Counted from the first letter of the stretch, positions 34,747-44,241 are shown. The stretch: DNA of 64,000 nucleotides from Mycetocola spongiae (GCF_020424085.1 NZ_CP080203.1:1426001-1490000), one strand, 5' to 3'. The notes: a model not told the origin generated them from the letters alone. Numbers and translations are program-made.

Positions 34747-34959
34747 TCAGTGCCGGCGCGTGGAGGGCACCGAGCTGATCAGCTGCCAGCCGCGCGGCAC
34801 GGTCTGCCGCGCCGCGTGATACGCGCAGATGTCATAGCAGTGCGGCCGTTTTTCGGCGCCCAGCGGACCGATTACGGCCATCGAATCCGTGTAATCGTAG
34901 GTCAGGGTATGCGCCGCCTCGCGGCCGCACCCCATTTTGGAGCAGTAGCGTTCACTCAT
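34747..34959 (-). CDS. DUF3499 protein, small Cys-rich
   Basis: 70 aa. Residues CSKMGCGREAAHTLTYDY, a CYDIC pair and the conserved ending PRGWQLI are typical of DUF3499, an actinobacteria-specific family. The Cys/His pairs suggest a small zinc-binding protein. Function unknown. It lies between manB and the metallopeptidase gene, as in other actinomycetes, and is divergent from the latter by 61 bp. Confidence 0.9.
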   Translation of the reverse strand: MSERYCSKMGCGREAAHTLTYDYTDSMAVIGPLGAEKRPHCYDICAYHAARQTVPRGWQLISSVPSTRRH

Positions 34960-35008
34960 TTCGTAGTTCAGGATAGCCCGTGCCGCCCGGACGCGCGGTG
35001 ACAGTGCC

Positions 35009-35014
35009 TAGAAT
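35009..35014 (+). promoter_or_regulatory. -10 box for leaderless start of the metallopeptidase gene
   Basis: TAGAAT lies 6 nt before ATG 35021, placing the first transcribed base at about the A of the ATG. No -35 box is obvious. Confidence 0.45.
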
Positions 35015-35020
35015 GGAGCC

Positions 35021-35464
35021 ATGCCTGCTCACCCCCGCTCGTCCCGCACCGATCCGCGCCGGGCCGTGCGCCACGACCGCCACGGTCGCTCCGGGCGCAG
35101 CTCCGTGACCGGCCCGCACCTGCCGCCGCTGCGCGGAAGGATCGATTTTTTTGACCTGATCGTGGGCAGCACCGCCGATTTCCTGCGCGGCATGTGGCCC
35201 GATGAGCTCCAGGATGTGAGCTTCGAGATCGGCGGAATGCCGCTGGGCGAGCCCGCGGCCGGGGGAATCCGGCGCTGGGATACGCTGCAAAACGAGCGTC
35301 GAATCATCCTTTATCGGGTGCCGATTCAGCGCCTCGCGCGCCTGCATGTCAACGATGAGATCCACCGCCAGATGTATATCGAGAGCTGCGTATTCCGCGC
35401 CACCGCCGAATACCTGGACCGCGATCCCTGGGATCTTGGCCCGGAACGGTTCCGCTTCCTCTAG
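35021..35464 (+). CDS. Metallopeptidase-family (zincin-like) protein without HExxH
   Basis: 147 aa. A basic N-terminal about 35 residues precedes the domain (LPPLRGRIDFFDLIVGSTADFLRGMWPDELQDVSFEIGGMP), which matches the actinobacterial metallopeptidase/DUF1025-like family encoded next to DUF3499 and whiB. At the place of the zinc motif the sequence reads HVNDEIHRQMYIES, with no HExxH, so peptidase activity is doubtful. Position is conserved. Its role is unknown. Confidence 0.85.
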   Translation: MPAHPRSSRTDPRRAVRHDRHGRSGRSSVTGPHLPPLRGRIDFFDLIVGSTADFLRGMWPDELQDVSFEIGGMPLGEPAAGGIRRWDTLQNERRIILYRVPIQRLARLHVNDEIHRQMYIESCVFRATAEYLDRDPWDLGPERFRFL

Positions 35465-35647
35465 GCCGACGCCCCGGGCGCATGCGCGGGCGGCGGGTTC
35501 ATGACACACTGAGGTATCCCGTTTTTTCCGAGATCCTCGGTGCGCCCATCCGGCGGCCCCGCAGCGAACCGGACCCACGAACCCCCGGCCCGGGGTTCCC
35601 CTCCGCCGCACGCCCGCCCGGGCTGTGCCTGCCGCGAAAGGCGTCCC

Positions 35648-36448
35648 GTGACCGCGTCATCCCTCAGCCCCACCCCCGTCCTGAACATCGAGGAGGTCTC
35701 GCTGATCCGCGGCGGCCGGGCCCTGCTGGATCGGGTGAGCCTGCGCGTGAATCCGGGCGAGCGCTGGGCCGTGATCGGGGCCAATGGTGCGGGTAAAAGC
35801 ACGCTGTTGAGCCTATGCGGGGCGGTGGTTCACCCCTCCCGCGGCGAGGTATCGGTGCTCGGGCGGAGGCTGGGTCGCGTGGATATCCGCGAGCTGCGTG
35901 CCCTGATCGGCCACGTAAATCCCCGCCATCCGCTGCACAGCCGGCTGCGGATCGAGGATGTGATTCTCACCGGGCTGACCGGCACCGTGGAGCGCATGCT
36001 GCGCTGGGAGCCCAGCGCGGGGCAGCGCGTCCGCGCGCGCGAGCTCGCGGCGCTGCTGGGCCTGGAATCCAAGCTTGATGCCACGTGGGACACGCTGTCC
36101 CAGGGTGAACGCGGGCGCACGCTGATCGCCCGCGCCCTGGTGACCGAGCCCGCGCTCCTGCTCCTGGACGAGCCGTCCACGGGGCTGGACGTGGCCGCGC
36201 GCGAGCGCCTCCTCGCCACGCTGGATGTGCTGGTGGAGGATAATCCCCTGCTCGCGACGCTCCTGGTGACCCATCACCTCGAGGAGCTGCCGCGCAGCAC
36301 CACGCACGCGCTCCTGGTCCGCGATGGGATCTTCACGTCCGCGGGCCCGGTGCAGGAGGTCCTCACGAGTGAGCGCGTGAGCGAGTGCTTTGACTATCCG
36401 ATCCGCATCGCACAGCATAATGGCCGCTGGGTGGCCCAGGCACTCTAG
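35648..36448 (+). CDS. Orphan ABC transporter ATP-binding protein
   Basis: 266 aa from GTG 35648 with AAAGG upstream; the frame is open earlier but the product there is non-conserved. Walker A GANGAGKST, a Q-loop region near VNPRHP, signature LSQGE with RGRTLIARAL, Walker B LLLLDEPST and the H-loop VTHH are all intact. No membrane partner or binding protein is nearby. Relatives of this type (YlmA/ModF-like) also occur as lone genes. Its stop shares the CTAG tetranucleotide with the stop of the convergent DUF5719 gene. Confidence 0.9.
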   Translation: MTASSLSPTPVLNIEEVSLIRGGRALLDRVSLRVNPGERWAVIGANGAGKSTLLSLCGAVVHPSRGEVSVLGRRLGRVDIRELRALIGHVNPRHPLHSRLRIEDVILTGLTGTVERMLRWEPSAGQRVRARELAALLGLESKLDATWDTLSQGERGRTLIARALVTEPALLLLDEPSTGLDVAARERLLATLDVLVEDNPLLATLLVTHHLEELPRSTTHALLVRDGIFTSAGPVQEVLTSERVSECFDYPIRIAQHNGRWVAQAL

Positions 36449-37851
36449 CGCGGATAGACCGTCACGGTGCTTGCCCCCGGATTCGCGGGCTGCACGGCAA
36501 AGGCCGAGAAGATGCCCTCGCCGGTATAGCTCACGGAGGCAGCGATATCGGCGGTTCCGGACAGGTGATAGCCGGCGCCGGGGGCCACCGCGGTGGTGGC
36601 GGCACCACCCGCGGGCACCGAGACGATCACGGTATCGCGGCCCTCGGATTCCAGGCGCACATCGGTATTGGAGGTGCCGAGGTTGGCCAGGTGCAGCACC
36701 GGGTTCGCCCCCTCGGCCACGGCCAGGCGTGCGGTGGGTCCCACGGGCAGCGAGGACGGGAACCAGGCAAAATCGGCCCCCGAGGTATCGGTCACGCGCA
36801 CGCTGGATACCGTGGGCTGATCGCTGGTGATCTTCACGTCGAAGCTTCCGCCGGGCAGATTGGCCAGGAAGATCTCGTGCACAATTCCGGGCTCAACACC
36901 CTCGGCGGTGAGTGGCAGCGGGGTATCCCCCTCGCCCTCGTTCACAAAGGAAATGGTGAGGTTGGCGGGCTCGGTGCCGGGCACCAGCAGGCGCAGCGCG
37001 GTCGCGCGGTCGTCATAGTGGTCATCGGATTCCAGCGGGGCGGGCTCGCCCGGGATGGTCACACCCACGATGTTCTGTTCCAGTGCGGGGGGCGCGGAGA
37101 ATCCGGCCACCTCCACCCCGGAGGGGGTCAGCCCGCGCACCGAGGAGTGCTGGAGCGAGGCAAATACGTGGCCGCCCGCGGTCTGCACGTGCACGATGGG
37201 CTTTTCCACATTCGGCGCGAGGCTCGCGAGCGAGACCACCTTCTGCTCCCCCGCGCGCACGATGATGCCGCCGGCGCCCGGTGCGTCCACGGCGCCGGCC
37301 TCGCCGATGATATCCAGCGTCACGGTGGCATCGGCCTTCCCGGGATTGCTCAGCAGGACCAGGGAGGTGCGGCCCACGGCGGTGCTTCCGGCCACGAGCC
37401 AACCATCGGCCCCGGGCTCGGCGCACGCGCTCGCGGCAAAGCCCGAGAGATCGGGCAGGCCCGCGGCCTGGGACTGCGCGGCGGCCAGCAGCGGCACGGT
37501 GGAGCCGGTTGCGGGCAGCGAATAGGCGCCGGGGGCACCAAACTCGGGTGTGGAGTTATCCGGGGTGGTCAGGGCGGTCAGCGCGGGATCGGTATCGCCG
37601 GTCACGGCCACGGCCGGGGTGCCAAAGGCCGCGGCGGATCCCCCCACGGAGGCGGGCTGCAGGAGCGGGCCCGCGCATACCCGGCTCTGATCGGCGGCCA
37701 GCGGGTTAATCTCCACGCTCGGCGCCTGGGCGCGCACCTCGGGGAGGTCCACGCGACCGAGGGTCAGGGCCAGCAGGCCGGCGATGCCCACCCCGGCCAC
37801 ACCCGCGAGGATGCGTCCGGAGATTACGGCGACACTCTTGGAACTGGGCAT
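36445..37851 (-). CDS. DUF5719 family secreted/anchored protein
   Basis: 468 aa. An N-terminal hydrophobic segment (about 10-32) acts as signal anchor. The rest is extracytoplasmic, beta-rich, with AGSTAVGRTSLVLLSNPGKADATVTLDIIGEAG and VLHLANLGTSNTDVRL typical of DUF5719. In actinobacteria it is encoded next to a large GT2 membrane protein and whiB, so a role in envelope glycan assembly is likely. Its ATG overlaps the stop of the glycosyltransferase gene by 1 nt (TAATG). Confidence 0.88.
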   Translation of the reverse strand: MPSSKSVAVISGRILAGVAGVGIAGLLALTLGRVDLPEVRAQAPSVEINPLAADQSRVCAGPLLQPASVGGSAAAFGTPAVAVTGDTDPALTALTTPDNSTPEFGAPGAYSLPATGSTVPLLAAAQSQAAGLPDLSGFAASACAEPGADGWLVAGSTAVGRTSLVLLSNPGKADATVTLDIIGEAGAVDAPGAGGIIVRAGEQKVVSLASLAPNVEKPIVHVQTAGGHVFASLQHSSVRGLTPSGVEVAGFSAPPALEQNIVGVTIPGEPAPLESDDHYDDRATALRLLVPGTEPANLTISFVNEGEGDTPLPLTAEGVEPGIVHEIFLANLPGGSFDVKITSDQPTVSSVRVTDTSGADFAWFPSSLPVGPTARLAVAEGANPVLHLANLGTSNTDVRLESEGRDTVIVSVPAGGAATTAVAPGAGYHLSGTADIAASVSYTGEGIFSAFAVQPANPGASTVTVYPR

Positions 37852-40800
37852 TAGATCCGGTCCTTCCCGGTGGCGGGGTCCGCGGCGTCATTACCGGTGG
37901 TGGGGGTGGGGTTTTCCGCGGCGGGCTCCGGGGTTTCGGGCGCGGGCTCCGCACTCTCCGGTGCGGCGGGGGTGTCCTCCCGCGTCAGGATGCGGGCATC
38001 CTCCTCGCGCTCGGCTGTATGAGCGTCCTCGGCCACGAGGGCCTCCTCCGCGGCGTCCACGATTGCGGCGTCCTCCAGCATGGCCTCGGCCAGCTCGGGT
38101 TCCTCGGGGGCCAGCGTCTTGGCCTCAATCTCGGCCTCCACGGCCGCCACGGCCTGGGCCTCGGCCATCCGCTCGGCGCGCAGCCGGGCGCGGCGACCCT
38201 GCCCGGGCTCGCGACCGGAACGGCGCGCGCGCCTCCCGGTGGCGGCGGGCTGGGCGAGCCTGCCGATCGTGCGCGGGGAGGACTCCGCCACGCGGCGGGA
38301 GGCAGCGGTGGGTAGCGACATCAGCAGGGCCACCAGGAAAATCACCCCGGTGAGGATGCCCACCACGGGCGTGGCCCAGGAGGTGGGCACGGGTGCCGGC
38401 GCGGGAATCTCGCCGTCAAAACGCCAGAGCGTTCCCTGATCGGTGGGGCCAACCCGGCCCAGTGCGCCCTCGCTATCCAGCGCGGAGGCGGCGCGGGCCA
38501 GCGTATTCTCGGCGCCCGCCGCATCCGCGGCGTCCAGGCCCGAGGCGGCCGGGGCCAGCAGCACAAACCGCACACCCAGATCGGCGAGGTGGCCCTGGAT
38601 ATCCAGGCCGCTCGCGGAGATCAGGTTGCCCGAGAGCTCGGCGATGCGCAGATCCTCGGGGGTCTCGGTGAGCCGCGTGGAGACCTGGGTTGAGCGCGAG
38701 TCGAGGGTGGTTCCCGAGCCGCGCACGATGGTCGCGGAGATCGCATCGCTGCCCTCGGGGCGAATCACGAGCGTGCCCTGGCGCGGGTCGGTGGCCGCGG
38801 TCGCGGTGACATAGGCGGGAAGGGTGCGTCCATCGCTCGCGTGGATCGGGGTCTTGCCCGCGGGGAAGGCCACGATCAGCGGGGCGGCCACGAGGGCCAC
38901 GGTGGCTCCCACCACAATCGCCGGGATCAGCCCCACCCGGCGCATCGCGTCCAGGCCCACCACGGAGGAGCCCACGAGTCCCAGCCAGTACAGGCTCAGC
39001 GCGGGGCCGGCCCAGATCGGCAGGGCCGTGGGTCCGCTCAGCGTCACGAGGATCTGCCCCGCGGCCACGGCCGAGACCAGGCCCAGCGCGGCCACGCCCA
39101 GCAGGGTCGCGGAGCGCAGCGATCCGCGCAGGAAGAGAGCGGAGAATGCCAGCAGGGCCAGGGGTGCAAGCAGCACGGGCAGCAGCCAGTCGGCGGCCAC
39201 GCCGCCGATGCCCAGCGAGGAGGTCAGCTCGGGCCAGACGGTCCCGGTATAGGAGGGCAGACCCAGCGCGATGCGCCAGCCCTGCGTCGAGGCGGCACCG
39301 GCAATCGCGGCGCCGGGATCGGCGAGCAGGCCCCACCAGTTTCCGGCGCGCACACCCTGCTGCCAGATCAGCGGGGCAAAGAGGGTCAACGTGGGGATCA
39401 GGAGCCAGATCACGCGCGCCAGATGACGCCAATTGGTGACCAGCAGCACGATCCAGAGCACGGCCACCGCGCCGATCAGCGAGGGTGCGCTTGCCAGAAT
39501 GCCGGCCAGCAGGATCGAGGCCACCGCCGTGGCACCCCAGGAACGGCCCAGGACCGCCACCGTATAAAACAGCCACGGCAGCAGCAGGTGCACGATAATC
39601 GCGGCGGGCTCACCCGCGGCGAGCGAGATCAGCAGGCTCGGCGAGAGCGCCCAGAGGGCACCCGCGAATAGCCGATAGCCGGAGCGCTCGGTGAGCCGGG
39701 TGGCGGCAAACCAGCCGCCGAGGGCCGCGAGCGGCAGGGCCAAAATATAGAGGAATACCAGCGCCGAGGACGGGTTCCAGAACGTCAGCGTTCCCAGCAC
39801 CGCGAGCACCGAGGCAAACGGATCGGCGGCACCGAGGAATCCGAGGCCCAGCTCGCGCCAGCCAAATCCGGTATTACCCCAGAGCTGCGCGACCGAGTCG
39901 GAGAGGGGCAGCAGCGCCCCGCCCGCCACGGCACGCGCATCGATCATGCCAAAGAAGAGAATGAGCGAGACCACGAGCGCGCCGGATACCAGCCACCCGC
40001 CGCCCCCGCCGATGAAGTTGAGGTCCTCGCGGTGTACCACCACGGGTGCCGCCCCGGCCTCGCGCCGCAGCCGGCTGCGGCGGATCACCTCGGATTGTGG
40101 GATCCGCAGCTCGCTCAGCGCACCCCAGCCGACGTGTTTGCTCGCGGCAAGAACCCTCCGCGAACGACGCACACGGCCCGGGGAAAAGGCCACGCGCAGG
40201 GCGGCACCCACCTCCGGGGCGATAACCTCGGGCTGCTTGGAGATCAGGCGCCAGACCGCACGGAACAGGGCGATGGGCAGCAGGCTCAGCCAGTGCAGCC
40301 AGAGCACGGAGACCCGGGCATAGGTGAGGCGGCGATGCAGCTGCCCAGAGCGGGCGAGGCCCGCCTGGCGGCGCAGGACCGCTCCCTTTCGCGAGCGCGA
40401 GGGCCCCACGATGCCATCGCCGGCCCAGCGCACGCGCGCCTGACCCTCGACGGAGACACGATGCCCGGCCAGGCGCGATCGCACCGAGAGGTCCAGCCCG
40501 TCATCGGCGCGATCGAGCGCGGGATCAAATCCGGAGATTTCCTCCCAGGCCCCGCGCCGGATCAGGAGTGCCGCGGCGGGAACGCCCAGCACATCGGTCA
40601 CGGTATCGTGCTGGCCCTGATCGAGTTCGTTTTCCACGAGGGAGACGGTCGCGCCGAGGCGCGTCATCGACTCCCCGAAGGAGATGATGGTTTGTCCGAG
40701 GTCCCAGTCCACCAGTTTTGGGCCGACGATGGCCACCGAGGGAGAGAGTTCCAGCGCGCCGACCAGCCGGGCGAGGGCCTCGGGCTCGGGGGCGGTGTCC

Positions 40801-41096
40801 TGCGCGAGCAGCCAATAGGCCTCGCGGGTGGGGTCTTCCGCGGGGCCGGCCGCGCTCGCGCGCAGTCCCGCGGCCACGGCCTGCCCAAACGGCAGCACCT
40901 CGCGCAGCGCCACCACCTGGTCCACAACGGAGGCGGTGAGCAGCTCCAGAACGGGCGTGGGAGAGGCCATCGCGACCGCAATAATATGGTCGGGACGGCG
41001 GGTCTGGGCGGCCAGCGCGGCGAGCGTTACCCGTAAATGGGCAGCATCGCGGGCGCCGTCTTGGACGACGATGATGGCGGTAACACGAGGAGACAT
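37851..41096 (-). CDS. Large membrane glycosyltransferase, GT2 family
   Basis: 1081 aa. The N-terminal about 250 residues are a GT2 domain (VTAIIVVQDGARD, then AYWLLAQDTAPEPEAL in the DXD position and GFDPALDRADDGLDLSVRSRLAGH). About residues 270-960 carry a dozen or more membrane helices with a large extracytoplasmic loop near 770-890. The last about 120 residues are basic then strongly acidic (Glu/Ala-rich), probably disordered. Layout recalls actinobacterial arabinofuranan or galactan-type polymerising enzymes, but the glycan is unknown. It is translationally coupled to DUF5719 downstream and lies 120 nt after whiB. Confidence 0.88.
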   Translation of the reverse strand: MSPRVTAIIVVQDGARDAAHLRVTLAALAAQTRRPDHIIAVAMASPTPVLELLTASVVDQVVALREVLPFGQAVAAGLRASAAGPAEDPTREAYWLLAQDTAPEPEALARLVGALELSPSVAIVGPKLVDWDLGQTIISFGESMTRLGATVSLVENELDQGQHDTVTDVLGVPAAALLIRRGAWEEISGFDPALDRADDGLDLSVRSRLAGHRVSVEGQARVRWAGDGIVGPSRSRKGAVLRRQAGLARSGQLHRRLTYARVSVLWLHWLSLLPIALFRAVWRLISKQPEVIAPEVGAALRVAFSPGRVRRSRRVLAASKHVGWGALSELRIPQSEVIRRSRLRREAGAAPVVVHREDLNFIGGGGGWLVSGALVVSLILFFGMIDARAVAGGALLPLSDSVAQLWGNTGFGWRELGLGFLGAADPFASVLAVLGTLTFWNPSSALVFLYILALPLAALGGWFAATRLTERSGYRLFAGALWALSPSLLISLAAGEPAAIIVHLLLPWLFYTVAVLGRSWGATAVASILLAGILASAPSLIGAVAVLWIVLLVTNWRHLARVIWLLIPTLTLFAPLIWQQGVRAGNWWGLLADPGAAIAGAASTQGWRIALGLPSYTGTVWPELTSSLGIGGVAADWLLPVLLAPLALLAFSALFLRGSLRSATLLGVAALGLVSAVAAGQILVTLSGPTALPIWAGPALSLYWLGLVGSSVVGLDAMRRVGLIPAIVVGATVALVAAPLIVAFPAGKTPIHASDGRTLPAYVTATAATDPRQGTLVIRPEGSDAISATIVRGSGTTLDSRSTQVSTRLTETPEDLRIAELSGNLISASGLDIQGHLADLGVRFVLLAPAASGLDAADAAGAENTLARAASALDSEGALGRVGPTDQGTLWRFDGEIPAPAPVPTSWATPVVGILTGVIFLVALLMSLPTAASRRVAESSPRTIGRLAQPAATGRRARRSGREPGQGRRARLRAERMAEAQAVAAVEAEIEAKTLAPEEPELAEAMLEDAAIVDAAEEALVAEDAHTAEREEDARILTREDTPAAPESAEPAPETPEPAAENPTPTTGNDAADPATGKDRI

Positions 41097-41216
41097 TGGT
41101 CCCAGACTATGTTGCGGGGGGCCATTGTGCCCCCGATGAGGGCGGCGTGCCCCGAAATTAGGCGCGCCCGGGAATGCGGGTGGGGCCGGCCATAATCGCT
41201 ACCGACCCCCAAAGAC

Positions 41217-41531
41217 CTAGCCCGCGCGCTTTTTCAACTTGCGGCGTTCGCGCTCGGAGAGTCCACCCCAGATGCCAAAACGTTCATCGTTTTTGAGCGC
41301 ATATTCCAGGCATTGTGACCGGACCTCGCAGGACGTGCAGATGCGCTTGGCATCCCGCGTGGAGCCGCCCTTTTCCGGAAAAAATGCCTCGGGGTCCGTC
41401 TGAGCGCAGAGAGAATCGGCCTGCCAGGCGAGCGGATTCTCCTCCTCCGTCTGACGAACACCCGGAACCCCCAACTGGACCGGATCTACGAACCAGTCGT
41501 CGGGAACCCCTTGTCGATAATCCAACGTCAT
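41217..41531 (-). CDS. whiB: WhiB-family iron-sulphur regulator (WhiB2/WhmD type)
   Basis: 104 aa from ATG 41531, with AGGGGG 6-7 nt upstream; a TTG 6 codons earlier is less likely. Four cysteines, Cys42, Cys65, Cys68 and Cys74 (C-x22-C-x2-C-x5-C), bind a [4Fe-4S] cluster. GIWGG (86-90) and the basic ERERRKLKKR tail contact sigma factor and DNA. Position between manA and the manB block matches whiB2/whmD, which is needed for division and septation in mycobacteria. It has a strong promoter. Confidence 0.95.
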   Translation of the reverse strand: MTLDYRQGVPDDWFVDPVQLGVPGVRQTEEENPLAWQADSLCAQTDPEAFFPEKGGSTRDAKRICTSCEVRSQCLEYALKNDERFGIWGGLSERERRKLKKRAG

Positions 41532-41584
41532 ATCGACCCCCTTCCCCAATGTATTACGGTGTATTCGGTAGAAGCACCTACATA

Positions 41585-41614
41585 ATTACACCCGTGTAGT
41601 TAGGGCTACGTCAA
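41585..41614 (-). promoter_or_regulatory. Promoter of whiB
   Basis: On the - strand -35 TTGACG (41609-41614), 18-nt spacer, -10 TGTAAT (41585-41590, 5/6). Predicted start near 41578, giving a leader of about 46 nt with a Shine-Dalgarno. The spacer holds TACA-cccg-TGTA, a small palindrome. Confidence 0.7.
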
Positions 41615-41693
41615 GTCGCAGATCGTAAACCCTCAAGATTCAGTAGAGAGTTCACGACGCGCCGGAACGTCAATATTAATCGCAAAAGGGTGT

Positions 41694-42887
41694 TTAGCCC
41701 GCGATGGTCGCGACCCAAAGCTCGCCGTGACCGGCGATTCCTACCGGGTTTTCCCGCGGGGTAAGGTAGCAAATCCCCCCTCGATCGAGGGTCAGATTCT
41801 CACAGGAGTTCCCCAGGTGCGACACGCCCGATAGCTGCAAGAAAATGGCCGGTCCCGGGGCCTCAAAGCTTCCCACGACGGCCGGATCCAGGCGTAATAG
41901 TGCGAAATTTGCCTCCGCCGGCCGATAGGCCAACACCCCGGGCGCCTCTTCCCGCGCGGGCAGATACGGCGCGGGGCCGGTGCCGAAGTTCAGGACGCCC
42001 AGCAGTTCGGCGACGTCGATGTGCTTGGGTGTGATCCCGCCGCGTAAGACGTTATCGCTGGCCGTCATCAGTTCCAGGCCGAGGCCCTCCAAATAGGCGT
42101 GCACGTTTCCGGCGTCTAGAAAGAGGGATTCGCCGCGGGCCAGCGTCACCCGGTTCAGATAGAGCGCCACCAGGATGCCCGGATCCCCCGGATAGCGTGT
42201 GGCCAGGCGCTGCACGGTATCCGAGATCCGCAGATCGGGCGCGGCCTGCGCGGCCGCGCTCAGGGCCGCCACCGCCGCGCCTCGCTCACCCGAGAGCGCG
42301 GCCACAATCTCGCCGCGCAGCAGCTCGCTCTCGCCGGTTCCGGCCGAGGCCAGGCGCGCGCGCAGCGCGCCCAGCGCCGCGCGGTCCTCCCCCGAAAGCT
42401 CGGCCGAGAGTAGGTCGTCCAGGTCGGCGAGGATCCCGGGAAACGGCCGGAACCCGGACAGGGCCTCAAAACCATCCTCGAGCGCAACGATCAGCTCGGG
42501 TTTCGGATAGGGGTCACGATAATTGCGCGCGGGATCATCCAGCGCGATCCCCGCGGCGTTTTCGCGCTCAAAACCCTCGCGCGCGCCCGCGGCATCGGGA
42601 TGCGCCTGAATCGAGAGCGGTTCACCCGCGGCCAGGATCTTAAAGAGAAAGGGAAGGTGTGCCTCGTCCAGGCCCGCGGCGGCGGGATCGGCGGCGATCC
42701 AACGATCCAACGTGCCGTGGGCGGCCGCCGCCTCGGGGGCGAGGATGCGCGCCGGGGATCCGGCATGCGCCCCCATCCAGAGCTCGGCCTCGCGCGCCCC
42801 GGTGAGTGGGAGCCCGAGCAGGGCCGAGACGGCATCCCGCGCGCCCCACGCATAATCGCGGGGAGTGTTTTCCAGCTCTATAAACAC
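41694..42887 (-). CDS. manA: Mannose-6-phosphate isomerase, class I
   Basis: 397 aa from GTG 42887, with GAGGA 5 nt upstream. The zinc-site motifs are present: IQAHPDAAGA (the QxH), PKPELIVAL (Glu) and DAGNVHAYLEGLGLELMTASDNVLRGG (His). It interconverts fructose-6-phosphate and mannose-6-phosphate and feeds manB for GDP-mannose. Together with manB and whiB it keeps the mycobacterial gene neighbourhood. A promoter TTGGCA-17-CATAAC lies upstream. Confidence 0.95.
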   Translation of the reverse strand: MFIELENTPRDYAWGARDAVSALLGLPLTGAREAELWMGAHAGSPARILAPEAAAAHGTLDRWIAADPAAAGLDEAHLPFLFKILAAGEPLSIQAHPDAAGAREGFERENAAGIALDDPARNYRDPYPKPELIVALEDGFEALSGFRPFPGILADLDDLLSAELSGEDRAALGALRARLASAGTGESELLRGEIVAALSGERGAAVAALSAAAQAAPDLRISDTVQRLATRYPGDPGILVALYLNRVTLARGESLFLDAGNVHAYLEGLGLELMTASDNVLRGGITPKHIDVAELLGVLNFGTGPAPYLPAREEAPGVLAYRPAEANFALLRLDPAVVGSFEAPGPAIFLQLSGVSHLGNSCENLTLDRGGICYLTPRENPVGIAGHGELWVATIAG

Positions 42888-42908
42888 AAAAATCCTCTTT
42901 CACAAACC

Positions 42909-42937
42909 GTTATGAACACCATACAAGCGTGTGCCAA
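42909..42937 (-). promoter_or_regulatory. Probable manA promoter
   Basis: On the - strand -35 TTGGCA (42932-42937), 17-nt spacer, -10 CATAAC (42909-42914). It lies 22 nt before the GTG start. Confidence 0.5.
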
Positions 42938-43062
42938 AACTTCCGGGAGCGTATTGCCGGATCGGCCAATGATCTTTCCTCTCCCGCCGCGCAACCCTAG
43001 GCTGGCCGCATCGGCGGTGCCCTCCCGGGGGTCCGCCCCCACAGGATGCATAGGAGCAGACG

Positions 43063-44241
43063 ATGTCTTTTACCCCTCTCGCGAGTGACTTCTACGGATT
43101 TGAGACGCAGCTGAGCGAGCCCGAGCGCGAGGCACTGGGCGCGCTGCGCGGCTATCTGGAGGCCGAGGTCGCCCCCGTGGTCACCGATTATTGGGATCGC
43201 GGCGAGTTCCCGCACCAGATCGTGCAGCCGCTGATGGCCACGGATGTTGCGCGCTGGGCCTGGCCCGAGACCGCCCCGTTTAAAAACTCCGCCGTGTTCC
43301 GCGGGTTTATCGCCCTGGAACTCTCCCGCATCGACGCCTCGGTGGCCACGTTCCTCGGGGTGACCGAGGGCCTCGCGATGGGCTCCATCGGCCTGTGCGG
43401 CTCCGAGGCGCAGCGCGCCGAATGGCTGCCGCGCCTGGCCTCGGGCGAGATCGTGGGGGCCTTTGGGCTCACCGAACCCCTCTCCGGCTCCGATAGCGCC
43501 CGCGGGCTCACCACCACGGCCACGCTCGAGGGTGATACCTGGGTGCTCAACGGCGAAAAGCGCTGGATCGGCAATGCCACGTGGAGCGATATTGTCATCA
43601 TCTGGGCCAAGGACACCGCCGACGGGCAGGTTAAGGGCTTTATCGTGCCGACCGATACCCCCGGCTATACCGCCACCAAGATCGAGCGCAAGATTAGCCT
43701 CCGCATCGTGCAGAACGCCGATATCGTGCTTGATAACGTGCGCATCCCGGCGAGCCTGAAGCTGGAAAACGCAAACTCCTTTGCCGATACCGCGAAGGTC
43801 CTGCGGCTGACGCGGGCGGGTGTGGCCTGGTCCAGCGTGGGTGTCTCGATCGGCGCCTATGAGGCCGCGGTGCGCTATGCCACCGAGCGGGTTCAATTTG
43901 GCAAGCCGATCGCCGCGCATCAGCTGATCCAGGATCTGCTGGCCAAGTGCCTGGGTAATATCACGGCGTCGATCGCGATGTGTGTGCGGGTCTCGGAGAT
44001 GCAGGATCAGGGGGTGCAGGCCGATGAGCACTCGGCCCTGGCCAAGGCCTTCTGCACGGCGCGCATGCGCGAGACCGTCGCCTGGTCCCGGGAGATTTTT
44101 GGCGGCAACGGCATCGTGCTGGACTATGGTGCCGCCCGGTTCTTCGCCGATGCCGAGGCGCTGTATTCCTATGAGGGGACGCGCGAGATGAATACCCTGA
44201 TCGTGGGGCGCGCGATCACCGGCAAGGCGGCATTTGTTTAA
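43063..44241 (+). CDS. Acyl-CoA dehydrogenase, glutaryl-CoA dehydrogenase-like
   Basis: 392 aa; AGGAG stands 8 nt before ATG 43063. Order is helical N-domain, beta middle domain (AFGLTEPLSGSDSARGL; WVLNGEKRWIGNATWSDI) and C-terminal helical domain. YSYEGTREMNTLIVGRAITG near residue 370 places the catalytic Glu as in glutaryl-CoA dehydrogenase. It uses FAD to form an enoyl-CoA; substrate may be a short or dicarboxylic acyl-CoA. No other fatty-acid or lysine catabolic gene is adjacent. Confidence 0.92.
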   Translation: MSFTPLASDFYGFETQLSEPEREALGALRGYLEAEVAPVVTDYWDRGEFPHQIVQPLMATDVARWAWPETAPFKNSAVFRGFIALELSRIDASVATFLGVTEGLAMGSIGLCGSEAQRAEWLPRLASGEIVGAFGLTEPLSGSDSARGLTTTATLEGDTWVLNGEKRWIGNATWSDIVIIWAKDTADGQVKGFIVPTDTPGYTATKIERKISLRIVQNADIVLDNVRIPASLKLENANSFADTAKVLRLTRAGVAWSSVGVSIGAYEAAVRYATERVQFGKPIAAHQLIQDLLAKCLGNITASIAMCVRVSEMQDQGVQADEHSALAKAFCTARMRETVAWSREIFGGNGIVLDYGAARFFADAEALYSYEGTREMNTLIVGRAITGKAAFV

